64,000 bases of DNA from Qipengyuania pacifica. GTDB lineage: Bacteria; Pseudomonadota; Alphaproteobacteria; Sphingomonadales; Sphingomonadaceae. Numbering within the stretch: the first letter of the stretch is position 1; each line of letters begins with the position of its first letter. The position numbers and the translations under genes are program-made. The notes beneath the pieces were generated by a model that had not been told where the DNA came from, made no database searches, and was given only the letters and a program-made list of their open reading frames with translations. Below are positions 33,850 to 44,072 of the stretch, in pieces. The stretch lies in NCBI RefSeq assembly GCF_019857205.1, contig NZ_JAHWXO010000004.1, positions 226,001 through 290,000 of the forward strand, read 5' to 3'.

Positions 33850-34920
33850 ATGGCAGTTCTCAACGAAGAACAGGAAATGCTGCGCGATATGGCGCGCGAC
33901 TGGGCAAAGAACGAAAGCCCCGTAGCCGAATTCCGCAAGGTGCGCACCAGCGGCGAGCCGCAGGCCTATAATGCCGATGCCTATGCGACGATGGCGCAAA
34001 TGGGTTGGGCCGGGGTCATCATTCCGGAAGAGCATGGCGGGTCCGACTTCGGCTTCATGTCGGCTGGACTGGTTATCGAAGAGCTCGGCAAGACGCTGAC
34101 CGCGAGCCCCCTGATCGCCACGACTATCGCTGCCAGCGCCATCATACTTGGCGGCAGCGACGAGCAGAAGGCAAAGTGGCTGCCGAAGCTGGCCAGCGGC
34201 GAAGCCGTTGCAACCCTGGCGGTGGACGAAAGCGCCCGTCACGATCCTTCCAGTATCGAAACCAGCGTGTCCGGCGGAAAGATGACCGGCAAGAAGGCCT
34301 TCGTCCATGAAGCGCATGGCGCCGACCTGTTCGTGGTCGCGGCCAAGGACGGCCTCTATCTGGTCGAAAATGGTGACGGAGTTTCGCTGACCACTCGCAA
34401 GCTGACCGACCAGCGCAATCATGCCGATATCGCGTTCGATGGCGCAGCGGCGGAAAAGCTCGAAGGCGGCGGCGACAGCCTGCTGGAGGACGTACTCGAT
34501 CGTGCACGCGTACTGACGGCTGCCGAAATGCTCGGCATGGCGCAGGCCGTGTTCGACACGACGCTCGACTACCTGAAGCAGCGGGTACAGTTCAGCCAGG
34601 TCCTTGCGACCTTCCAGGCGCTGCAGCATCGCATGGCCGATCTGTTCGCCGACCTTGCGCAGATGCGTTCGGCCGTCGAAGGCGGCCTTCAGGCGATCGA
34701 CAGCGGGTTCGGTGTGGGGCAGGCCGCGACCGTCGCCAAGGCGGAAGCCAACCGTGTTCTGCATCTCATCAGCAATCAGGGCATCCAGTTGCACGGCGGC
34801 ATCGGGATGACCGACGAATATGATGTCGGCTTCTACCTGAAGCGTGCCCGAGTGCTTGAATCCTCCTGGGGTTCATCGAGCTATCTCCGGGATCGCTTTG
34901 CCCGGTTGAGCAAGTACTGA
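33850..34920 (+). CDS. Acyl-CoA dehydrogenase, smaller subunit of a likely heteromeric pair
   Basis: 356 residues. The N-terminal helical domain (EEQEMLRDMARDWAKNE, GWAGVIIPEEHGGSDFGF) is standard, but the middle lacks the usual TEPxAGSD loop: residues 118-125 read LAVDESAR. The C-terminus is RASSCTAAS-free and instead reads IQLHGGIGMTDEYDVGFYLKRA then VLESSWGSSSYLRDRF. Such divergent subunits pair with a full-length partner, here the gene 18 bp upstream. A long perfect hairpin terminator follows, which closes the two-gene unit. Confidence 0.88.
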   Translation: MAVLNEEQEMLRDMARDWAKNESPVAEFRKVRTSGEPQAYNADAYATMAQMGWAGVIIPEEHGGSDFGFMSAGLVIEELGKTLTASPLIATTIAASAIILGGSDEQKAKWLPKLASGEAVATLAVDESARHDPSSIETSVSGGKMTGKKAFVHEAHGADLFVVAAKDGLYLVENGDGVSLTTRKLTDQRNHADIAFDGAAAEKLEGGGDSLLEDVLDRARVLTAAEMLGMAQAVFDTTLDYLKQRVQFSQVLATFQALQHRMADLFADLAQMRSAVEGGLQAIDSGFGVGQAATVAKAEANRVLHLISNQGIQLHGGIGMTDEYDVGFYLKRARVLESSWGSSSYLRDRFARLSKY

Positions 34921-34926
34921 CGACAA

Positions 34927-34967
34927 AAGAGGCGCCCGCGATATTGCGCATATCGCGGGCGCCTCTT
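34927..34967. terminator. Strong hairpin terminator after the acyl-CoA dehydrogenase pair
   Basis: An 18-bp perfect stem around the loop TGCGC (34945-34949); arms run AAGAGGCGCCCGCGATAT and its complement. It is followed by CCTTT. Because the next gene is on the opposite strand with its stop at 35029, it can serve both directions. Confidence 0.88.
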
Positions 34968-35028
34968 CCTTTAAGAACGGGCGATATCTTCGTTCGGCCT
35001 CGACGGGACACGGCGTACCGGCCGACCT

Positions 35029-36255
35029 TTACGCAGGCGCCGTGATCATCCCCTGCGCCATGACCGACAGATAGGTCTTCACCGCATCTTCGCTTTTATC
35101 GAAACGTGCCGCCCAATGCCGTGCATCATAGGCCGAGTTGACCGTGGACATCAGCACCTGCCCGGCCACGAGCGGATCTATCGCGCGGACCGAGCCATCC
35201 GCGACCCCATCGATCAGCATGCCCGCGAAGCGGCGTGCCAGCCGATTGGACCGCGTAACGACATCTTCCTTATGTTCGGCATCGAGCGCCTGAAGCGCCG
35301 TGGTGCGCAATAGCGGCGTACCATCGAAAAACTGCAGATCGATCAGTTCGGCAAGGACACTCGACAATCGGGTCCAGTAATCAGTCTCGATGTCGCGCCC
35401 GGCGATCTGGACGGCCGACAGGCGATCGTAGCTCTGCTGGAAGCAGGCGAGTACCAGATCGTCCTTCGCCTCGTGATGGTGATAGAAGCTGCCCTTGGTC
35501 ACATTGAGGCTTTCGGCAATGCGACTGACGGACGCGCCGCGATAGCCGCGCTCGTTGATCGTCACCGTAGCGGCCCGCAGAAACGCTTCGTTCTGCCCGG
35601 CCTGTTCATCATCCGACGTGCGCCAATTGCCGACGAGTTGCTGGGGATCGACCAGTCCGCGCGTCGTGGGCAGACCGTAAGCGAGGATATCGAACAGGCG
35701 ATCCTCGATCCGTGAAAAGTCCAGAACGGAATAGCGCAGCGACCAGACCGGCCACCACATCATCGCTTCGAGAAGGATATGGGCGCGCGCCGAAAACAAC
35801 GCCCGTTCTTCCCGGTCAGCCCAATCGCCAAAGAACCGCCGTACCAGGTCCACAACCCGCAGGTAATGAGCCATCAGCGCGTCATAGGCCGCCCTGTCGA
35901 GCGTGCGGATTTCGGACAATGCAGTGGTCAGTCCTCGTTCGCCCGCGCGGATGCGTTTGCGAAGGGTGACATGGGCGGCGATGAAATGGCGCAGCCGAGC
36001 CGCCGGATTGTCCTGTTCCAGCGCCTCTGCCGCCATCCGTTCCATCAGGGTGAGCGTTTCGTCATAGACCGCGACGACGAGCTGTTCCTTGCGGGGAAAA
36101 TAATAGGTCACGCTGGTCGCATTCAGCCCGATGGCCTGTGCAACATCCGCAAGCGTCGTTGCCTGCACGCCCGCATCATTGATCAGGATCGACGCCGCAT
36201 TGACGATGGCATCGCGTTTTTCCCCGAACTTGCGGGTGTTGGGTGCGCGGCTCAT
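35029..36255 (-). CDS. Tandem (double-headed) TetR/AcrR-family regulator
   Basis: 408 residues, about twice the length of a TetR protein. A first helix-turn-helix is at about residues 30-55 (TTLADVAQAIGLNATSVTYYFPRKEQLV) and a second complete one at about 243-270 (GASVSRIAESLNVTKGSFYHHHEAKDDLV). Each is followed by its own helical ligand domain. The reading frame is continuous, so this is a fusion and not two genes. It is divergent from the EstB-like/FadJ-like genes across 348 bp and may respond to an acyl-CoA. Confidence 0.88.
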   Translation of the reverse strand: MSRAPNTRKFGEKRDAIVNAASILINDAGVQATTLADVAQAIGLNATSVTYYFPRKEQLVVAVYDETLTLMERMAAEALEQDNPAARLRHFIAAHVTLRKRIRAGERGLTTALSEIRTLDRAAYDALMAHYLRVVDLVRRFFGDWADREERALFSARAHILLEAMMWWPVWSLRYSVLDFSRIEDRLFDILAYGLPTTRGLVDPQQLVGNWRTSDDEQAGQNEAFLRAATVTINERGYRGASVSRIAESLNVTKGSFYHHHEAKDDLVLACFQQSYDRLSAVQIAGRDIETDYWTRLSSVLAELIDLQFFDGTPLLRTTALQALDAEHKEDVVTRSNRLARRFAGMLIDGVADGSVRAIDPLVAGQVLMSTVNSAYDARHWAARFDKSEDAVKTYLSVMAQGMITAPA

Positions 36256-36603
36256 GAGACGAAGATGCGCATGGCGATGCCGAGCACCCTATTTCCCGGG
36301 GATGTCGGGAGGCTGTTGCACCGGTGTTGCTTGCCATCGGAAAGTCGCAATCGGTGAGCGTTGCCGGTCCCTGCCCGCCAGCCAAAAGGCCACACGATCG
36401 CCATTGCGCGCGCAAGCTCGCTCATCCCAATCCCCTCTTGCTGTCGCCTCTGTCGGGCGACTCTCTCTCCAATGCACAAGCTACACCCGTCCAACCCCGA
36501 CACGCAAGCCGTGTTCGAAGTTGAGGTATGAGGGTGGCAAGAACAGATGAATTCGCTATTCGTACAAAACCGAAGCATAGGTATGCGCGGAGAGGAGACA
36601 GGA
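36256..36603. other. Divergent intergenic region, 348 bp
   Basis: Between the double TetR gene and the EstB-like gene. ACACG and CGTGT (36506-36520, five-base spacer) form a small inverted repeat that could be part of a TetR operator. GAGAGGAGACAGGA just before 36604 is the ribosome site. Nothing else was recognised. Confidence 0.4.
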
Positions 36604-37850
36604 ATGTTCGAGCTGGCAGACGCCGGAACACTGGGATTCGATAACGAGCGACTGGCGCGAATCGCACCCTTCCTTGCCAAGACTTATATCGACAGCGGGC
36701 GGTTGCCCAATGCCCAGCTGGTCATCGCGCGGGACGGACAGCCCGTACATTACACCAAGCTAGGTTCGATGGGAGACGACAAGCGCGAACTGCGCGATGA
36801 CGCCCTGTTCCGTATCGCCAGCATGACCAAGCCCGTCACATCGATCGCTTTCATGCAGCTGGTCGAGCAGTGCGAGGTTGCGCTGGAAGAACCGGTTGCG
36901 CGCATCTTCCCCGAATTTGCCGACCTGAAGGTCTATGCCGGCGGCGGTGGGGCGATCCCGTTTGCGCCCGGAAAGCCCGCCAGCGCGATGCGTTTCGTCG
37001 ACCTGCTGACGCACATGTCCGGCCTCACCTACGGACTGCAGAACCGCAACAATATCGATGCGGCCTATCGCGAGAACAATTTCGATTTCGCCCGGGATCA
37101 CCTCGATAGCGATGCCTTTATCGAGAAGCTGTCCAAGCTGCCGCTGGAGTTCGCACCGGGGACCGGCTGGAATTATTCGGTTTCCACCGATGTGCTGGGC
37201 GTTGCCGTCGAACGGATCAGCGGAATGCGGCTTGGCGATTATTTCGAAAGGCACATCTTCGCACCGCTGGGGATGACAGACACCCATTTCGGCGTGGCCG
37301 AGGGACAAAGCGAGCGGCTGGTCGATGCCTATGCCTACCAGCCGGGCCATGCCCCCAAGATGATCAATGCCGGCGCGACCAGCAAACTGAACGAGCCGGG
37401 CGCCTTCGACAGCGGCGGTGGCGGGCTGATCGGGACGATTGCCGATTACCACCGGTTTTCGACCATGCTGCTGAATGGCGGAGAACTGGACGGCGCACGC
37501 ATCGTCAGCCCGAAAACCATACGGTTGATGCGTACCAACCACTTGCCGAACAATGCCGACCTGACCGAAATGTCGAGCAGCCTGTTTTCCGAAGCCAACA
37601 ATGCCGGAACCGGTTTCGGCCTTGGCTTTGCCATGGTGATCGACCCGTCGAAGACGCTAATGCCGTCAAGCGAAGGCGAATTCTATTGGGGCGGCGCCTA
37701 TTCGACCGCCTTCTTCGTCGATCCGGTCGAACGGATCACCATGGTGTTCATGACGCAGGTTTACCCTTCGTCGACCTACCCGATCCGCCGTCAATTGAAG
37801 ACGCTGATCTATTCCGCCCTAACCGACAGCTATGCCGATGGAGACCGTCC

Positions 37851-37854
<4 letters not shown>
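36604..37854 (+). CDS. Serine hydrolase of the beta-lactamase/EstB (family VIII esterase) type
   Basis: 416 residues from ATG 36604, chosen for the AGAGGAG-ACAGGA ribosome site; the longer frame to 36547 lacks one. The active-site S-x-x-K is Ser73-Met-Thr-Lys76, the Tyr motif is Tyr191 in GWNYSVS, and YWGGAYST near the C-terminus fits the KTG-like position. There is no signal peptide, so it is probably a cytoplasmic esterase, not a beta-lactamase. Its stop overlaps the start of the FadB/FadJ-type gene (ATGA), so it likely cleaves an ester in the same catabolic route. Confidence 0.88.
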
Positions 37855-39887
<2,033 letters not shown>

Positions 39888-39963
39888 GGCTACTTTAGTG
39901 CGGCAATTTCGAAACAGCGGTACGCAATTCGACGAACAATCCGGCACGTTGGACCGTTGCACC

Positions 39964-39992
39964 TTGACATAAATGAGCATTTTCCCTTGAGA
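39964..39992 (+). promoter_or_regulatory. Possible sigma-70 promoter of the TBDR at 40048
   Basis: A perfect -35 hexamer TTGACA (39964-39969) is followed after 17 bp by TTGAGA, a poor -10. The ATG is 55 bp further on. The -10 makes the call tentative. Confidence 0.35.
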
Positions 39993-40047
39993 TTCGAGGC
40001 AAGGGTATGCGCCGGATAAGGCGCGCCCGCACGGAGAGGAGAAACCG

Positions 40048-42813
40048 ATGAAAAGATTCAATCTACGCCACCAATGCGCCCTCGGAGCACTGGCGGGGGC
40101 GATGGCCTTTGCGCCATCCGCTGCTTCGGCCCAGGACACGGCGACCACGGAACAGGATACCGATCTTGTCGCCGCCGCGGATGTCGATGACGGCAATGTC
40201 ATCATTGTTCGCGCGCAGGGACGTGACCAGACCCTGTCGGATGTGCCGGTGGCCGTTTCGGCCGTGACCGCGGAAACGCTGCAGAAATCCGGTGTCGCCG
40301 ATATTCGCGACATGAACCAGGTTGCGCCGTCGCTGCTCATTTCTTCGACCGGTAACGAATCCAACGGCTCTGCCCGTATCCGCGGCATCGGCACGGTTGG
40401 CGACAACCCTGGCCTCGAAAGCTCTGTCGCGGTGTTCATCGACGGTGTGTATCGCTCACGCTCGGGTAATGCCCTCTCCGAACTCGGACCACTCGATCGC
40501 GTCGAAATCCTGCGCGGGCCTCAGGGCACGCTCGGCGGCCGCAACTCGTCGGCCGGTTTGATCAATATCTATACCGCCCCACCCGAGATGGACGGTTTTT
40601 CGGGTTATGGCGCTTTCACCTACGGCAATTACGATGCCATTCGTGTCGAAGGCGGCATCAACGCGCCCTTAGGCGAAACGGTGGCGGCGCGTATCGACGG
40701 TGTCTATTTCCAGCGCGACGGGTTCTATAACGATGTCGTCAACGACACGAGAGTGAACGATCGCGATCGCTACCTCATTCGCGGGCAGTTGCTGTTCGAG
40801 CCGACGTCGGATCTCAGCATCAGGCTCGTCGGTGATTACTCGAAGAAGGACGAGGCGTGCTGCGCCGCTACCTTCGTGCAGCCCAGCTTCGCTCCGCTTG
40901 CACGACTGTCGGACGATCTGCCTCCGACATCAGCCGATGCAAAGTTCGACTATCCCGGATCACTGACGCCTGCACTGACCAGCACGGCCAATCCGATCAT
41001 CCCGGTGTTGTTGGCACTCGGCCAGGACCCGCGGGCGCTCAACCAGTCGACGTTCAACCGCGACATCTACGTCACGCCGGGACGTAGCTATCAGGGGGAA
41101 ACCGAGGATTACGGTATCTCCGGCGAAGTCAATTGGGACTTCGGCAACGTCACGATGACGTCGATCACCGGCTATCGCGACTATTCCAACTTCCAGGGGT
41201 CGGACACGGACTACACCCAAGTCGATATCCTGTATCGTGCTCCGGGGCCGAATGCCGGTGCGCGCGAGTTCAAGACATTCACGCAAGAGCTCCGGTTCAA
41301 CGGTTCGCTGCTCGATGACCGCATCGACTGGCTGGTCGGCGGCTTCTACGCCAATGAAAAGCTGGAGACCCGCGACAATCTGAGGTTCGGCACACAATAT
41401 GGAGCATTCGCTCCGTGCCGCGTCGTGAACGCTGTCAATCCAGCGCTTGCCTCGCCACTCAGCACCGGATGCCTAAGCGCTGGTGGACGCGCAGCGCTGC
41501 TGGCCGCGAATGGCGGTGCGGGCGCCTTTGGTGCCGCAACCCCGCTGATCTTTGCCGGCTTGGACAATCTGGCCCAGATCAACGACCTCGGTGGCACGGG
41601 CGATGTATACAATCAGAAGAGCGAAAACTTTGCGCTCTTCACTCACAATATCGTCCACATTACCGACAAGCTCGATCTGACGTTGGGTCTTCGTTACACA
41701 AATGAAACGAAGGACTTCAACGCATCGTTCGGCAACGACAACGTCATCTGCCCGCAGAACCGCGCCCTTTTGGGCTCCCTGCTTGGGGTCCCGAGTTTGG
41801 CTGGCCTGGCAGGCGGTATCATCTCGCTGTCGTGTCAGGGCAATTCGACTTCGGAACTGGACGGCATATCGCTCGCCGATACTCGCGACGAAGATCAATT
41901 CACCGGCACGGCGATCCTGAGCTACAAGGCCACCCCGGACCTGTTGTTCTACGGTTCTTACTCGCGCGGCTACAAGGCTGGCGGCTTCAATCTCGACCGC
42001 TCGGCGCTGACGACCCCGGTAGCGTTCAATGTGAACACTCTGGATCCGACGAACTTGCAGTTCGAGGAAGAAACCGTCGATGCCTTCGAAATCGGTGCGA
42101 AGTATCAGACCCGCCAGTTCGGCGTCAGCGTCGCTGCGTTCCGTCAGGAATTCACGAACTTCCAGCTGAACACGTTCAACGGTTCCGTCTTCCTCGTGCA
42201 GAACATCAACGCCTGTAAGGACGATCTGGGCGGAGCAGATCGTGACAACAGCGCGGCGACTGGCGCATGTGCTAGTGATCGGACCAAGCCCGGCGTGGTC
42301 GCCAAGGGTGTCGAGATCGAAGCGAACCTGTCTCCGGTCCGCGACCTCACCGCAACACTTGGCCTCACTTACGCCGATACCAGCTTTGCCAACAATCTGA
42401 TCGGCAACGAGGACGGAACCCCGCTCGATCCGGCTCTGCGCCTGCTTCCGGGGGACAATATGTCCAACGCTCCCGAAATCGTGGCAACGTCGTCACTCAG
42501 CTGGACCCCGCCCATCGGTGATAGCGGCATGCGCGGCCTCTTCTTCGTGAATGCCCGTATGACCAGCGATTACAACACCGGGTCGGACCTACTGTACGGC
42601 AAAGAGCAGGATGGCTTTGTCGTGGTCAATGGACGGATCGGCGTGACCAATATCGGCGGCAGCTTCTCGGTCGAAGGTTGGGTGCAGAACCTGTTCGACA
42701 CCGATTACACGCAGGTCGCCTTCAATACGCCGTTCGTTGCGGAACAGCAGACCTATTCGGCCTTCCTGGCCGAACCGCGGACCTACGGCGTCACGGTCCG
42801 CGCCGAATTCTAA
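40048..42813 (+). CDS. TonB-dependent receptor (sphingomonad type)
   Basis: 921 residues, GGAGAGGAG before the ATG, signal peptide ending SAASAQ. TonB box-like NVIIVRAQGRD; plug with SDVPVAVSAVTAETL, RIRGIGTVGDNPG, FIDGVYRSRSGNAL and VEILRGPQGTLGGRNSSAG; barrel ending TVRAEF. This group is common in sphingomonads next to catabolic genes for hydrophobic or aromatic compounds. Its position after EstB-like and FadJ-like genes suggests uptake of their substrate. A perfect hairpin terminator follows. Confidence 0.92.
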   Translation: MKRFNLRHQCALGALAGAMAFAPSAASAQDTATTEQDTDLVAAADVDDGNVIIVRAQGRDQTLSDVPVAVSAVTAETLQKSGVADIRDMNQVAPSLLISSTGNESNGSARIRGIGTVGDNPGLESSVAVFIDGVYRSRSGNALSELGPLDRVEILRGPQGTLGGRNSSAGLINIYTAPPEMDGFSGYGAFTYGNYDAIRVEGGINAPLGETVAARIDGVYFQRDGFYNDVVNDTRVNDRDRYLIRGQLLFEPTSDLSIRLVGDYSKKDEACCAATFVQPSFAPLARLSDDLPPTSADAKFDYPGSLTPALTSTANPIIPVLLALGQDPRALNQSTFNRDIYVTPGRSYQGETEDYGISGEVNWDFGNVTMTSITGYRDYSNFQGSDTDYTQVDILYRAPGPNAGAREFKTFTQELRFNGSLLDDRIDWLVGGFYANEKLETRDNLRFGTQYGAFAPCRVVNAVNPALASPLSTGCLSAGGRAALLAANGGAGAFGAATPLIFAGLDNLAQINDLGGTGDVYNQKSENFALFTHNIVHITDKLDLTLGLRYTNETKDFNASFGNDNVICPQNRALLGSLLGVPSLAGLAGGIISLSCQGNSTSELDGISLADTRDEDQFTGTAILSYKATPDLLFYGSYSRGYKAGGFNLDRSALTTPVAFNVNTLDPTNLQFEEETVDAFEIGAKYQTRQFGVSVAAFRQEFTNFQLNTFNGSVFLVQNINACKDDLGGADRDNSAATGACASDRTKPGVVAKGVEIEANLSPVRDLTATLGLTYADTSFANNLIGNEDGTPLDPALRLLPGDNMSNAPEIVATSSLSWTPPIGDSGMRGLFFVNARMTSDYNTGSDLLYGKEQDGFVVVNGRIGVTNIGGSFSVEGWVQNLFDTDYTQVAFNTPFVAEQQTYSAFLAEPRTYGVTVRAEF

Positions 42814-42833
42814 TCGGCATAAATCCTGACAAG

Positions 42834-42867
42834 GAAGGGCCCGGCATCTCACGATGCCGGGCCCTTC
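42834..42867. terminator. Hairpin terminator after TBDR
   Basis: Arms GAAGGGCCCGGCATC and GATGCCGGGCCCTTC pair over 15 bp around the loop TCAC, followed by TTCGTTT. It separates the TBDR from the convergent YihY gene and could serve both. Confidence 0.88.
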
Positions 42868-42920
42868 TTCGTTTAACGCATGATCGTAACCCGCCATGCT
42901 CGATTGCGATACGAAGCTTG

Positions 42921-43979
42921 CTAGGCTGACGACTTCACAAGTGACTTCAGTCTGCTCGTCTGGAGATGCCTGTTCACGGCTCTTCGTTCGGCCTTTTCCA
43001 TCCACTGCGCGATCGTGAGATCGCCCTCTGCCACATCTGCGAGAACCGCACCGCGGCTGCCGGCAGGCTTCGGCGTTCCTATCGTGCTGTCGACTGCCGT
43101 CTGTCGTTCGATTTCTGCATTCAGCAAGGCGCCCGCCAAGACCCCGTAAGCCGACAGAAACAGCCACATAAGGAACACAACGATGGCAGACAGCGACCCA
43201 TACGTCGCGTTGTAGTCGCTTACATAAGCCACGTAGAACGAAAAGCCGAAAGAGACGGCTATCCAAAGCACCGTGGCAAGCATCGCACCGGGAGCAAGCC
43301 AACGCCATTGGGCAGGCTTGCGGTCCGGCCCATACCGCATGATCAGAGCGAACCCTACGCTTCCGAGCAGTATCGAGGCGATCCAGGTCACGCATTTGAT
43401 CGCGAATTCGGCGGCAGGGCCGAACAGGCCGCCCGCCTGCGTTTGCAGCCATGCGAACATCCCGCTGCTGATCAACCCGGTCAACGCCACCAGGATTGCT
43501 GCCAGTGTCAGAGCGGCAGCGCGAAGGGTCCGCGAAATGAAACCGCGGGTTTCATGTTCTTCGTTGATGATGTTGAGCGCGCCGATAAGACCGTTGGCAG
43601 CACGCATTCCGCCGTAAATCGCAAATATCAGAGCAATCGCAAGGGCAAACCCCGTGACGCCTGCATTTGCGGTCACGACACCCATAAGCTGATCTTCGAT
43701 GACCGTGGCAACTTCGCTGGGCACCACTTCGATGATCGTCTGCATCTGGGCATGCACGGTATCGACATTGCCGATCAGGCCGTAAACCATGACGGTCGCA
43801 GCTATCAGCGGAGTAAGCGCAAGGAAGGTGAAAAATGCCACACCTGCCCCCAAAAGCGACAGATTGTGGAATCCCCACATCGTCCACACGCGCCTAAGAA
43901 TCTGTTTCCAAGCGGCTTTCGGCATCTGCAAAGGGCTTTTAGCGGTTGCACCGGGCGCGTCTTTGGAGGATGACTCCAT
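42921..43979 (-). CDS. YihY/virulence factor BrkB family inner-membrane protein
   Basis: 352 residues from ATG 43979; a GTG at 44057 would add 26 residues but would leave only 15 bp to the divergent tamA-like start. About six membrane helices. Family motifs: NLSLLGAGVAFFTFLALTPL, AIYGGMRAANGLIGALNIINEEHETRGF and a late YGSLSAIVVFLMWLFLSAYGVLAGALLNAE. The C-terminal 70 residues are polar and cytoplasmic. The family was once called RNase BN, a label now abandoned; its function is still unclear. Confidence 0.88.
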   Translation of the reverse strand: MESSSKDAPGATAKSPLQMPKAAWKQILRRVWTMWGFHNLSLLGAGVAFFTFLALTPLIAATVMVYGLIGNVDTVHAQMQTIIEVVPSEVATVIEDQLMGVVTANAGVTGFALAIALIFAIYGGMRAANGLIGALNIINEEHETRGFISRTLRAAALTLAAILVALTGLISSGMFAWLQTQAGGLFGPAAEFAIKCVTWIASILLGSVGFALIMRYGPDRKPAQWRWLAPGAMLATVLWIAVSFGFSFYVAYVSDYNATYGSLSAIVVFLMWLFLSAYGVLAGALLNAEIERQTAVDSTIGTPKPAGSRGAVLADVAEGDLTIAQWMEKAERRAVNRHLQTSRLKSLVKSSA

Positions 43980-44072
43980 GTCGAGGGTGGGATTTTCGAC
44001 CTCATCGGGAGCGTGTTGACCGCCTGGCGTTGATCCGATTCTTCCTTCGCTTTGCACGTTGGGTCGCTTTCT

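Noticed and set aside
32953..34794. 613-residue minus-strand frame opposite the two acyl-CoA dehydrogenases
   Set aside because: It crosses two real plus-strand genes and their junction, and its composition (rich in Ala, Arg, Gly, His) is typical of antisense frames.
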